Of a stretch of DNA of 64,000 nt, positions 46,019 through 58,906 are shown in pieces. The DNA lies in assembly GCA_009667805.1 (NCBI GenBank), contig CM019075.1, positions 12,353,738-12,417,737 of the forward strand, in the 5' to 3' direction. Source of the stretch: Leptobrachium leishanense. Its lineage: Eukaryota; Chordata; Amphibia; Anura; Megophryidae. The notes below the pieces were generated by a model that searched no databases, was not told the DNA's origin, and worked only from the letters and a program-made list of their open reading frames with translations. Made by a program: the position numbers and the translations under genes. The first letter of the stretch is position 1, and each line of letters opens with the position of its first letter.

Positions 46019-46465
46019 GGCTAGGGTCAGACGAACGTGATTTCTACGGACTGTGCGTCCTTGCACACGGACGTACGTCAGTACGGAAGACACAGTAGTG
46101 GCCACACAGTCCGTTTTTTCACTGATGGATATTTTAACGGATGTAAGAGAGAAAATAAATTGAGAATCAAAACCATTTTGTCCGTGAAAAATGCTGGACG
46201 TATAAATGCAGTCCGTCTGACCACGTTCCATCACTCACACACAAAGCTATGCGGACGTTGCGGACGCAGCGCACTTTGTGCGGCCGTTCTAGGGGTTGTA
46301 CATTCTTGCCTGCCTTGCGTCCGTGGACCGCGGCCGTTGTGCGTCCGCAGTTCAGTGCGGACGTACTTCGTGTGTCGGGCCCCTATGTGCTTTCTGTCAT
46401 GCTATCACGGACGCGATTTTAGGTGCAATCACGGACGTGAACACTACGCTCGTCTGACCCCAGCC
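46019..46465. mobile_element. PIF/Harbinger-type MITE, 447-bp subfamily
   Basis: Ends GGCTAGGGTCAGACGAACG and CTCGTCTGACCCCAGCC, with flanks TTA and TAA. Same length as, and nearly the same sequence as, 33735-34181, so the two moved fairly recently from a common source. The open frame inside is shared by both copies but is not a protein family I recognise. Confidence 0.95.
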
Positions 46466-46844
46466 TAAATGTACATAAAGTGACTGTGCATCAGACAATC
46501 CTGCTATTACCTTTACACACGGTCTTTACAGCGATATTAAAACAAATCACTTTTGTGTTTCTTAGACAAACTTATCTAACTGCACCGTGTCTGCATGAGA
46601 GCTTTATAATCTGAATATTAATTAACTTAATCTAAACATTAAACATAAATCTATCATTTAACCCCAATAAATACTGCATTACTACATTTATTAAAGAGTA
46701 ACTTGAGCCTGTAACCTCCTAGTGATTCTCATAAGAATACCTTATTTACTCTCCTCTGACTTCCTGCAGTCAATACAGCTGTATATAACATATTTATTCT
46801 GCATTTTAAATGTTTTGGGAGTTATTTTCCACTTTAGTCTTACC

Positions 46845-46917
46845 TGTAAAACCAGGAAAGAAAGAAGAGAGACAATATGGAGGCTTTCTCTAACAGCCGC
46901 CTCATGGTTATGAGGTG
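46845..46917. repeat. Dispersed duplication, copy 2
   Basis: Second copy of 45664-45735, just upstream of the satellite array. Confidence 0.8.
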
Positions 46918-46974
46918 AAAGCATTGCCACACCCATAATCTCCCACAATCCTTCAGGATCATCAGACCCTGTGT

Positions 46975-49900
46975 TACACAATAAGAGTCCCCTGTTTCTG
47001 CATCAGAGAGCTGCATCACAATAAGAGTCCCCTGTTTCTGCATCAGAGAGCTGCTTCACAATAAGAGTCCCCTGTTTCTGCATCAGAGAGCTGCATCACA
47101 ATAAGAGCCCCCTGTTTCTGCATCAGAGAGCTGCTTCACAATAAGAGTCCCCTGTTTCTGCATCAGAGAGCTGCTTCACAATAAGAGTCCCCTGTTTCTG
47201 CATCAGAGAGCTGCTTCACAATAAGAGCCCCCTGTTTCTCCATCAAAGAGCTGCATCACAATAAGAGCCCCCTGTTTCTGCATCAGAGAGCTGCATCACA
47301 ATAAGAGCCCCCTGTTTCTCCATCAGAGAGCTGCATCACAATAAGAGCCCCCTGTTTCTGCATCAGAGAGCTGCATCACAATAAGAGTCCCCTGTTTCTG
47401 CATCAGAGAGCTGCATCACAATAAGAGTCCCCTGTTTCTGCATCAGAGAGCTGCATCACAATAAGAGTCCCCTGTTTCTGCATCAGAGAGCTGCATCACA
47501 ATAAGAGTCCCCTGTTTCTGCATCACAATAAGAGTCCCCTGTTTCTGCATCAGAGAGCTGCATCACAATAAGAGTCCCCTGTTTCTGCATCAGAGAGCTG
47601 CATCACAATAAGAGTCCCCTGTTTCTGCATCAGAGAGCTGCATCACAATAAGAGCCCCCTGTTTCTGCATCAGAGAGCTGCATCACAATAGGAGTCCCGT
47701 TTCTGCATCAGAGAGCTGCATCACAATAAGAGTCCCCTGTTTCTGCATCAGAGAGCTGCATCACAATAAGAGTCCCCTGTTTCTGCATCACAGAGCTGCA
47801 TCACAATAAGAGTCCCCTGTTTCTGCATCACAATAAGAGTCCCCTGTTTCTGCATCAGAGAGCTGCATCACAATAAGAGTCCCCTGTTTCTGCATCAGAG
47901 AGCTGCATCACAATAAGAGTCCCCTGTTTCTGCATCAGAGAGCTGCATCACAATAAGAGTCCCCTGTTTCTGCATCACAATAAGAGTCCCCTGTTTCTGC
48001 ATCAGAGAGCTGCATCACAATAAGAGTCCCCTATTTCTGCATCAGAGAGCTGCATCACAATAAGAGTCCCCTGTTTCTGCATCAGAGAGCTGCATCACAA
48101 TAAGAGCCCCCCTGTTTCTGCATCAGAGAGCTGCATCACAATAGGAGTCCCGTTTCTGCATCAGAGAGCTGCATCACAATAAGAGTCCCCTGTTTCTGCA
48201 TCAGAGAGCTGCATCACAATAAGAGTCCCCTGTTTCTGCATCACAGAGCTGCATCACAATAAGAGTCCCCTGTTTCTGCATCACAATAAGAGTCCCCTGT
48301 TTCTGCATCAGAGAGCTGCATCACAATAAGAGTCCCCTGTTTCTGCATTAGAGAGCTGCTTCACAATAAGAGTCCCTGTATCTGCATCAGAGAGCTGCAT
48401 CACAATAAGAGCCCCCTGTTTCTGCATCAGAGAGCTGCTTCACAATAAGAGCCCCCTGTTTCTGCATCAGAGAGCTGCTTCACAATAAGACCCCCTGTTT
48501 CTGCATCAGAGAGCTGCTTCACAATAAGAGTCCCCTGTTTCTGCATCAGAGAGCTGCATCACAATAAGAGTCCCCTGTTTCTGCATCAGAGAGCTGCATC
48601 ACAATAAGAGTCCCCTGTTTCTGCATCAGAGAGCGGCATCACAATAAGAGTCCCCTGTTTCTGCATCAGAGAGCTGCTTCACAATAAGAGTCCCCTGTTT
48701 CTGCATCAGAGAGCTGCTTCACAATAAGAGTCCCGTTTCTGCATCAGAGAGCTGCATCACAATAAGAGTCCCCTGTTTCTGCATCAGAGAGCTGCTTCAC
48801 AATAAGAGTACCCTGTATCTGCATCAGAGAGCTGCATCACAATAAGAGCCCCCTGTTTCTGCATCAGAGAGCTGCTTCACAATAAGAGCCCCGTTTCTGC
48901 ATCAGAGAGCTGCTTCACAATAACAGCCCCGTTTCTGCATCACAATAAGAGTCCCCTGTTTCTGCATCAGAGAGCTGCATCACAATAAGAGCCCCCTGTT
49001 TCTGCATCACAATAAGAGTCCCCTATTTCTGCATCAGAGAGCTGCATCACAATAAGAGCCCCCTGTTTCTGCATCAGAGAGCTGCATCACAATAAGAGCC
49101 CCCGGTTTCTGCATCAGAGAGCTGCATCACAATAGGAGCCCCCTGTTTCTGCATCAGAGAGCTGCATCACAATAAGAGCCCCCTGTTTCTGCATCAGAGA
49201 GCTGCATCACAATAAGAGTCCCCTGTTTCTGCATCAGAGAGCTGCATCACAATAAGAGTCCCCTGTTTCTGCATCACAATAGGAGTCCCCTGTTTCTGCA
49301 TCAGAGAGCTGCATCACAATAAGAGTCCCCTGTTTCTGCATCAGAGAGCTGCATCACAATAAGAGTCCCCTATTTCTGCATCAGAGAGCTGCATCACAAT
49401 AAGAGCCCCCCTGTTTCTGCATCAGAGAGCTGCATCACAATAAGAGTCCCCTGTTTCTGCATCAGAGAGCTGCATCACAATAAGAGTCCCCTGTTTCTGC
49501 ATCAGAGAGCTGCATCACAATAAGAGTCCCCTGTTTCTGCATCAGGGAGCTGCATCACAATAAGAGTCGCCTGTTTCTGCATCAGAGAGCTGCATCACAA
49601 TAAGAGTACCCTGTTTCTGCATCAGAGAGCTGCTTCACAATAAGAGTCCCCTGTTTCTGCATCAGAGAGCTGCATCACAATAAGAGTCACCTGTTTCTGC
49701 ATCAGAGAGCTGCATCACAATAAGAGTCCCCTGTTTCTGCATCAGAGAGCTGCATCACAATAAGAGTCCCCTGTTTCTGCATCAGAGAGCTGCATCACAA
49801 TAAGAGTCCCTGTTTCTGCATCAGAGAGCTGCATCACAATAAGAGTCCCCTGTTTCTGCATTAGAGAGCTGCTTCACAATAAGAGTCCCTGTATCTGCAT

Positions 49901-52900
49901 CAGAGAGCTGCATCACAATAAGAGCCCCCTGTTTCTGCATCAGAGAGCTGCTTCACAATAAGAGCCCCCTGTTTCTGCATCAGAGAGCTGCTTCGCAATA
50001 AGACCCCCTGTTTCTGCATCAGAGAGCTGCTTCACAATAAGAGTCCCCTGTTTCTGCATCAGAGAGCTGCATCACAATAAGAGTCCCCTGTTTCTGCATC
50101 AGAGAGCTGCATCACAATGAGAGTCCCCTGTTTCTGCATCAGAGAGCTGCATCACAATAAGAGTCCCCTGTTTCTGCATCACAATAAGTGTCCCCTGTTT
50201 CTGCATCAGAGAGCTGCATCACAATAAGAGTCCCCTGTTTCTGCATCAGAGAGCTGCATCACAATAAGAGTTCCCTGTTTCTGCATCAGAGAGCTGCATC
50301 ACAATAAGAGCCCCCTGTTTCTGCATCACAATAAGAGTCCCTTGTTTCTGCATCAGAGAGCTGCATCACAATAAGAGTCCCCTGTTTCTGCATCACAATA
50401 AGAGGCCCCTGTTTCTGCATCAGAGAGCTGCATCACAATAAGAGCCCCCTGTTTCTGCATCAGAGAGCTGCATCACAATAAGAGCCCCCTGTTTCTGCAT
50501 CATAGAGCTGCATCACAATAGGAGTCCCCTGTTTCTGCATCAGAAAGCTGCTTCACAATAAGAGCCCCCTGTTTCTGCATCAGAGAGCTGCATCACAATA
50601 AGAGTCCCCTGTTTCTGCATCAGAGAGCTGCATCACAATAAGAGTCCCCTGTTTCTGCATCAGAGAGCTGCATCACAATAAGAGCCCCCTGTTTCTGCAT
50701 CAGAGAGCTGTATCACAATAAGAGTCCCCTGTTTCTCCATCAGAGAGCTGCATCACAATAAGAGTCCCCTGTTTCTGCATCAGAGCTGCTTCACAATAAG
50801 AGTCCCCTGTTTCTCCATCAGAGAGCTGCATCACAAAAAGAGTCCCCTGTTTCTGCATCAGAGAGCTGCATCACAATAAGAGTCCCCTGTTTCTGCATCA
50901 CAATAAGAGTCCCCTGTTTCTGCATCAGAGAGTTGCATCTGCATCACAATAAGAGTCCCCTGTTTCTGCATCAGAGAGCTGCATCACAAAAAGAGTCCCC
51001 TGTTTCTGCATCAGAGAGCTGCTTCACAATAAGAGTCCCCTGTTTCTGCATCAGAGAGCTGCATCACAATAAGAGTCCCCTGTTTCTGCATCAGAGCTGA
51101 ATCACAATAAGAGCCCCCTGTTTCTGCATCAGAGAGCTGCATCACAATAAGAGTCCCCTGTTTCTGCATCAGAGAGCTGCTTCAGAATAAGAGTCCCCTG
51201 TTTCTGCATCAGAGAGCTGCATCACAATAAGAGTCCCGTTTCTCCATCAGAGAGCTGCATCACAATAAGAGCCCCCTGTTTCTGCATCAGAGAGCTGCTT
51301 CACTATAAGAGCCCCCTGTTTCTGCATCAGAGAGCTGCTTCACAATAAGAGCCCCCTGTTTCTGCATCACAATAAGAGTCCCCTGTTTCTGCATCAGAGA
51401 GCTGCATCACAATAAGAGTCCCGTTTCTCCATCAGAGAGCTGCTTCACTATAAGAGCCCCCTGTTTCTGCATCAGAGAGCTGCTTCACAATAAGAGCCCC
51501 CTGTTTCTGCATCAGAGAGCTGCATCACAATAAGAGTCCCCTGTTTCTGCATCAGAGAGTTGCATCACAATAAGAGCCCCCTGTTTCTGCATCACAATAA
51601 GAGTCCCCTGTTTCTGCATCAGAGAGCTGCATCACAATAAGAGTCCCCTGTTTCTGCATCAGAGAGCTGCATCACAATAAGAGTCCCCTGTTTCTGCATC
51701 AGAGAGCTGCATCACAAAAAGAGTCCCCTGTTTCTGCATCAGAGAGCTGCATCACAAAAAGAGTCCCCTGTTTCTGCATCAGAGAGCTGCTTCACAATAA
51801 GAGTCCCCTGTTTCTGCATCACAATAAGAGTCCCCTGTTTCTGCATCAGAGAGCTGCATCACAATAAGAGTCCCCTGTTTCTGCATCAGAGAGCTGCATC
51901 ACAATAAGAGTCCCCTGTTTCTGCATCAGAGAGCTGCATCACAATAAGAGTCCCCTGTTTCTGCATCAGAGAGCTGCTTCACAATAAGAGTCCCCTGTTT
52001 CTGCATCAGAGAGCTGCATCGCAATAAGAGTCCCCTGTTTCTGCATCAGAGAGCTGCATCACAATAAGAGTCCCATGTTTCTGCATCATAGAGCTGCATC
52101 ACAATAAGAGTCCCCTGTTTCTGCATCACAATAAGAGGCCCCTGTTTCTGCATCAGAGAGCTGCATCACAATAAGAGTCCCCTGTTTCTCCATCAGAAAG
52201 CTGCATCACAATAAGAGTCCCCTGTTTCTGCATCAGAGAGCTGCATCACAATAAGAGTCCCCTGTTTCTGCATCAGAGAGCTGCTTCACAATAAGAGTCC
52301 CCTGTTTCTGCATCAGAGAGCTGCTTCACAATAAGAGTCCCTTGTTTCTGCATCATAGAGCTGCATCACAATAAGAGTCCCCTGTTTCTGCATCAGAGAG
52401 CTGCTTCACAATAAGAGTCCCCTGTATCTGCATCAGAGAGCTGCATCACAATAAGAGCCCCCTGTTTCTGCATCAGAGAGCTGCTTCACAATAAGAGCCC
52501 CCTGTTTCTGCATCAGAGAGCTGCTTCACAATAAGAGCCCCATGTTTCTGCATCAGAGAGCTGCATCACAATAAGAGTCCCCTGTTTCTGCATCAGAGAG
52601 TTGCATCACAATAAGAGCCCCCTGTTTCTGCATCACAATAAGAGTCCCCTGTTTCTGCATCAGAGAGCTGCATCACAATAAGAGTCCCCTGTTTCTGCAT
52701 CAGAGAGCTGCATCACAATAAAAGTCCCCTGTTTCTGCATCACAATAAGAGTCCCCTGTTTCTGCATCAGAGAGCTGCATCTGCATCACAATAAGAGTCC
52801 CCTGTTTCTGCATCAGAGAGCTGCATCACAATAAGAGCCCCCTGTTTCTGCATCAGAGAGCTGCATCACAATAAGAGTCCCCTGTTTCTGCATCAGAGAG

Positions 52901-55900
52901 CTGCTTCACAATAAGAGTCCCGTTTCTCCATCAGAGAGCTGCATCACAATAAGAGCCCCCTGTTTCTGCATCAGAGAGCTGCATCACAATAAGAGTCCCG
53001 TTTCTCCATCAGAGAGCTGCTTCACTATAAGAGCCCCCTGTTTCTGCATCAGAGAGCTGCTTCACAATAAGAGCCCCCTGTTTCTGCATCAGAGAGCTGC
53101 ATCACAATAAGAGTCCCCTGTTTCTGCATCAGAGAGTTGCATCACAATAAGAGCCCCCGGTTTCTGCATCACAATAAGAGTCCCCTGTTTCTGCATCAGA
53201 GAGCTGCATCACAATAAGAGTCCCCTGTTTCTGCATCAGAGAGCTGCATCACAATAAGAGTCCCCTGTTTCTGCATCAGAGAGCTGCATCACAAAAAGAG
53301 TCCCCTGTTTCTGCATCAGAGAGCTGCATCACAAAAAGAGTCCCCTGTTTCTGCACCAGAGAGCTGCTTCACAATAAGAGTCCCCTGTTTCTGCATCAGA
53401 GAGCTGCATCACAATAAGAGTCCCCTGTTTCTGCATCAGAGCTGAATCACAATAAGAGTCCCCTGTTTCTGCATCAGAGAGCTGCTTCACAATAAGAGTC
53501 CCCTGTTTCTGCATCAGAGAGCTGCATCACAATAAGAGTCCCGTTTCTCCATCAGAGAGCTGCTTCACTATAAGAGCCCCCTGTTTCTGCATCAGAGAGC
53601 TGCTTCACAATAAGAGCCCCCTGTTTCTGCATCACAATAAGAGTCCCCTGTTTCTGCATCAGAGAGCTGCATCACAATAAGAGTCCCGTTTCTCCATCAG
53701 AGAGCTGCTTCACTATAAGAGCCCCCTGTTTCTGCATCAGAGAGCTGCTTCACAATAAGAGCCCCCTGTTTCTGCATCAGAGAGCTGCATCACAATAAGA
53801 GTCCCCTGTTTCTGCATCAGAGAGTTGCATCACAATAAGAGCCCCCTGTTTCTGCATCACAATAAGAGTCCCCTGTTTCTGCATCAGAGAGCTGCATCAC
53901 AATAAGAGTCCCCTGTTTCTGCATCAGAGAGCTGCATCACAATAAGAGTCCCGTTTCTGCATCAGAGAGCTGCATCACAATAAGAGTCCCCTGTTTCTGC
54001 ATCAGAGAGCTGCTTCACAATAAGAGTCCCCTGTTTCTGCATCAGAGAGCTGCATCACAATAAGAGTCCCCTGTTTCTGCATCAGAGAGCTGCATCACAA
54101 TAAGAGTCCCATGTTTCTGCATCATAGAGCTGCATCACAATAAGAGTCCCCTGTTTCTGCATCACAATAAGAGGCCCCTGTTTCTGCATCAGAGAGCTGC
54201 ATCACAATAAGAGTCCCCTGTTTCTCCATCAGAGAGCTGCATCACAATAAGAGTCCCCTGTTTTTGCATCAGAGAGCTGCATCACAATAAGAGTCCCCTG
54301 TTTCTGCATCAGAGAGCTGCTTCACAATAAGAGTCCCTTGTTTCTGCATCATAGAGCTGCATCACAATAAGAGTCCCCTGTTTCTGCATCAGAGAGCTGC
54401 TTCACAATAAGAGTCCCCTGTTTCTGCATCAGAGAGCTGCATCACAATAAGAGCCCCCTGTTTCTGCATCAGAGAGCTGCATCACAATAAAAGCCCCCTG
54501 TTTCTGCATCAGAAAGCTGCTTCACAATAAGAGCCCCTTGTTTCTGCATCAGAGAGCTGATTCACAATAAGAGCCCCCCTGTTTCTGCATCAGAGAGCTG
54601 CTTCACAATAAGAGCCCCCTGTTTCTGCATCAGAGAGCTGCATCACAATAAGAGCCCCCTGTTTCTGCATCAGAGAGCTGCATCACAATAAGAGTCCCAT
54701 GTTTCTGCATCAGAGAGCTGCATCACAATAAGAGTCCCCTGTTTCTGCATCAGAGAGCTGCATCACAATAAGAGTCCCCTGTTTCTCCATCAGAGAGCTG
54801 CATCACAATAAGAGTCCCCTGTTTCTGCATCAGAGAACTGCATCACAATAAGAGTCCCCTGTTTCTGCATCAGAGAGCTGCATCACAATAAGAGTCCCCT
54901 GTTTCTGCATCAGAGAGCTGCTTCACAATAAGAGTCCCCTGTTTCTGCATCAGAGAGCTGCTTCACAATAAGAGTCCCCTGTTTCTGCATCAGAGAGCTG
55001 CTTCACAATAAGAGTCCCTTGTTTCTGCATCAGAGAGCTGCTTCACAATAAGAGTCCCTTGTAACTGCATCAGAGAGCTGCATCACAATAAGAGTCCCCT
55101 GTTTCTGCATCAGAGAGCTGCTTCACAATAAGAGTCCCCTGTATCTGCATCAGAGAGCTGCATCACAATAAGAGCCCCCTGTTTCTGCATAAGAGAGCTG
55201 CTTCACAATAAAAGCCCTGCTTCTGCATCAGAGAGCTGCTTCACAATAAGAGCCCCTTGTTTCTGCATCAGAGAGCTGCTTCACAAGAAGAGCCCCCTGT
55301 TTCTGCATCAGAGAGCTGCTTCACAATAAGAGCCCCCTGTTTCTGCATCAGAGAGCTGCATCACAATAAGAGTCCCCGGTTTCTGCATCAGAGAGCTGCA
55401 TCACAATAAGAGTCCCCTGTTTCTGCATCAGAGAGCTGCATCACAATAAGAGTTCCCTGTTTGTGCATCAGAGAGTTGCATCACAATAAGAGTCCCCTGT
55501 TTCTGCATCAGAGAGCTGCATTACAATAAGAGCCCCCTGTTTCTGCATCAGAGAGCTGCATCACAATAAGAGTCCCCTGTTTCTGCATCAGAGAGCTGCA
55601 TCACAATAAGAGTCCCCTGTTTCTGCATCAGAGAGCTGCATCACAATAAGAGTTCCCTGTTTGTGCATCAGAGAGTTGCATCACAATAAGAGTCCCCTGT
55701 TTCTGCATCAGAGAGCTGCATCACAATAAGAGTCCACTGTTTCTGCATCAGAGAGCTGCATTACAATAAGAGCCCCCTGTTTCTGCATCAGAGAGCTGCA
55801 TCACAATAAGAGTCCCCTGTGTCTGCATCAGAGAGCTGCATCACAATAAGAGTCCCCTGTTTCTGCATCAGAGAGCTGCATCACAATAAGAGTCCCCTGT

Positions 55901-56512
55901 TTCTGCATCAGAGAGCTGCTTCACAATAAGAGTCCCGTTTCTGCATCAGACAGCTGCTTCACAATAAGAGTCCCGTTTCTGCATCAGAGAGCTGCTTCAC
56001 AATAAGAGCCCCGTTTCTGCATCAGAGAGCTGCTTCACAATAAGAGCCCCCTGTTTTTGCATCAGAGAGCTGCATCACAATAAGAGTCCCCTGTTTCTGC
56101 ATCAGAGAGCTGCATCACAATAAGAGTCCCCTGTTTCTGCATCAGAGAGCTGCTTCACAATAAGAGTCCCCTGTTTCTGCATCAGAGAGCTGCATCACAA
56201 TAAGAGTCCCCTGTTTCTGCATCAGAGAGCTGCATCACAATAAGAGTCCCCTGTTTCTGCATCAGAGAGCTGCATCACAATAAGAGCCCCCTGTTTCTGC
56301 ATCAGAAAGCTGCATCACAATAAGAGTCCCCTGTTTCTGCATCAGAGAGCTGCTTCACAATAAGAGTCCCCTGTTTCTGCATCAGAGAGCTGCTTCACAA
56401 TAAGAGTCCCCTGTATCTGCATCAGAGAGCTGCATCACAATAAGAGCCCCGTTTCTGCATCAGAGAGCTGCTTCACAATAAGAGCCCCCTGTTTCTGCAG
56501 CAGAGAGCTGCA
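46975..56512. repeat. Satellite array, 40-bp unit, about 9.5 kb
   Basis: The unit starts CACAATAAGAGTCCCCTG and ends AGAGAGCTGCAT. Common variants are GAGCCCC for GAGTCCC and GCTTCA for GCATCA. A 27-bp form lacking CAGAGAGCTGCAT recurs many times and can arise by recombination between the two TGCATCA motifs of a unit. Blocks of variants are repeated at larger distances (about 453 bp, 1.51 kb and 1.58 kb), showing amplification of multi-unit segments. There are no unique spacers and no coding potential. Confidence 0.98.
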
Positions 56513-58498
56513 GAGAACAAAAAGACAGCATTCAATAATTATAAAACAACTCAGAGTGAAGAAGATAGGCAAACCTATAAGATTAGGCAGAAAGAGGCAA
56601 AGCAATTTATAAGAGCTTCCAAAGTACACGCAGAAGAGAAAATAGCTCAGTCAGTAAAAAAGGGGGACAAAACATTTTTTAGATACATAAACGAGAAAAG
56701 AAAAGTAAAACAAGGATTAGTTAGATTAAAAACAAAGGAAGGAAGGTATGTAGAAGAGGATAAAAGTCTCGCTGACTGCCTCAATGAATATTTTTGTTCA
56801 GTCTTTGCAGAAGAAAAGGAAGGAAAGGGACCTCAGTTAGGAGGAAACACTAACGAGACAATACATATCATTTTACAGAGGAGGAGGTTCTAGAGCAGCT
56901 GTCTAAAGTAAAGACAAATAAGTCAATGGGGCCTGATGGGATCCACCCTAAATTATTAAAAGAGCTCAGTGATGTAATAGCAAAACCGTTAACAGATTTA
57001 TTTAACCAATCCTTGCTAACGCGAGTCGTCCCAGAAGACTGGAAATTAGCAAATGTTGTGCCCATTCACAAGAAGGGTAGTAGGGAGGAATCTGGGAACC
57101 ATAGGCCAGTTAGTCTTACGTCAGTAGTGGGGAAATTAATGGAAACCATGTTAAAGGAAAGGATTGTTGACCATCTAAAAACACATAGATTACAGGATCA
57201 GAAACAACATGGGTTTACCTCAGGGAGATCATGACAAACTAATCTTATTGATTTTTTTGATTGGGTAACAAAAATAATAGACACAGGTGGTGCAGTAGAC
57301 ATTGCTTATTTAGATTTCAGTAAGGCTTTTGATACTGTTCCGCATAGAAGGCTTATCAATAAATTGCAATCTTTGAGCTTGGATTCCAATATTGTTGAAT
57401 GGATTAGGCAGTGGCTGAGTGACAGGCAACAGAGGGTTGTGGTAAATGGAGTTTATTCGGCGCAAGGTCTTGTTACCAGTGGGGTACCTCAGGGGTCAGT
57501 ACTTGGACCCATTCTATTTAATAGTTTTATTAGTGATATTGCAGAAGGTATTAATGGAAAAGTATGTCTTTTTGCTGATGACACAAAGATTTGCAACAGG
57601 GTTGACGTTCCTGGAGGGATCAGCCAAATGACAAATGATTTAGGTAAACTAAAAAAATGGTCAGAACTGTGGCAATTGAGTTTTAACGTGGATAAGTGCA
57701 AGATAATGCACCTGGGACGTAAAAACCCAAGGGCTGAATATAGAATATTTGATACAGTCCTAAACCTCAACATCTGAGGGTTGGGATTTAGGGGTCATTA
57801 TTTCAGAGGATCTAAGGGTAAGTAGTCAATGTAATAGAGCAGCAGGAAATGCTGGCAGAATGCTTGGAAATGCTGGCAGAATGCTTGGTTGTGTAGGGAG
57901 AGGTATTAGCAGTAGGAAAAGGGAAGTGCTCATGCCACTGTACAGAGCACTGGTGAGACCTCACTTGGAGTACTGTGTGCAGTACTGGAGACCGTATCTC
58001 CAGAAGGATATAGACATCTTAGAGAGAGTTCAGAGAAGGGCTACTAAAATGGTGTACGGCTTGAAGGAGAAAAGTTACCAGGAAAGGCTTAATGATCTTA
58101 ACATGTACAGCTTGGAAAAAAGACGAGACAGAGGAGATATGATAGAAACATTTAAATACGTAAAGGGAATCCACAAGGTAGAGGAAGGGAGTATATTTAA
58201 AAGTAAACAAAGTAGCAAAACAAGAGGACATAGTCTTAGATTAGAGGGGCAAAGGTTTAAAAGTAACATCAGAAAGCATTATTTTACTGAGAGGGTGGTG
58301 GATACATGGAACAGTCTTCCAGTAGAAGTGGTAGAGGCCAAAACAGTAATTGAATTTAAGCAGGCATGGGATAGGCATAAGGCTATCCTAAACAAAAGAT
58401 AAATCCAGGTAAAGTATCCATGTAATTGGGCAGACTAGATGGGCCGAAAGGTTCTTATCTGCCGACATTTTTCTATGTTTCTATGTTTCTATGTTTTA
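56513..58498 (+). mobile_element. CR1-type LINE, 5'-truncated, inserted in the satellite
   Basis: Encodes the reverse transcriptase and C-terminal part of ORF2 on the plus strand and ends in the CR1-style tail TTTCTATGTTTCTATG. The preceding GGGCAGACTAGATGGGCCG is typical of amphibian CR1-like 3' ends. The satellite breaks after GAGAGCTGCA and resumes at TCACAATAAG without lost or duplicated bases, so no target duplication was made, as is usual for CR1. The endonuclease domain is absent. Confidence 0.9.
56520..58402 (+). pseudogene. CR1 ORF2 reverse transcriptase, frameshifted
   Basis: Motifs in order: GPDGIHPKLLKEL, VVPEDWKLANVVPIHKKGS, HRPVSLTSVVGKLME, QHGFTSGRS, YLDFSKAFDTVPHRRL, SGVPQGSVLGPILFN and the catalytic FADDTK. 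The C-terminal part has LMPLYRALVRPHLEYCVQYW, LERVQRRATKMV and DTWNSLPVEVV. Damage: a frameshift near 56870, an in-frame TGA at 57232-57234 after GFTSGRS, and a frameshift near 57775. A 21-bp in-frame tandem duplication (AATGCTGGCAGAATGCTTGG, 57846-57887) adds NAGRMLG once more. Confidence 0.95.
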
Positions 58499-58906
58499 TC
58501 ACAATAAGAGCCCCTGTTTCTGCATCAGAGAGCTGCATCACAATAAGAGTCCCCTGTTTCTCCATCAGAGAGCTGCTTCACAATAAGAGTCCCCTGTTTC
58601 TGCATCAGAGAGCTGCTTCACAATAAGAGCCCCCTGTTTCTCCATCAGAGAGCTGCATCACAGAAAGAGTCCCCTGTTTCTGCATCAGAGAGCTGCATCA
58701 CAATAAGAGTCCCCTGTTTCTGCATCAGAGAGCTGCATCACAATAAGAGTCCCCTGTTTCTCCATCAGAGAGCTGCATCACAATAAGAGTCCCCTGTTTC
58801 TGCATCAGAGAGCTGCATCACAATAAGAGCCCCCCGTTTCTGCATCAGAGAGCTGCATCACAATAAGAGCCCCCTGTTTCTGCATCAGAGAGCTGCATCA
58901 CAATAA
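58499..58906. repeat. Satellite array, continuation
   Basis: About ten more units of the 40-bp repeat after the LINE. Ended by a PIF-type MITE; a last piece AGAGCCCCCTGTTTC lies at 59337-59351. Confidence 0.98.

Noticed and set aside
46037..46468. 143-codon frame, also present at 33753-34127
   Set aside because: Shared only because both are copies of the same MITE; the frame runs through the terminal repeat and is broken in the 33735 copy.
46975..56512. CRISPR array
   Set aside because: All units are one repeat with point variants and there are no unique spacers; it is a eukaryotic satellite.
46975..56512. Hammerhead-like motif in the satellite complement (CTGATGCAGAAAC)
   Set aside because: The core box should read CTGANGA and a stem II is needed before GAAAC; neither is present.
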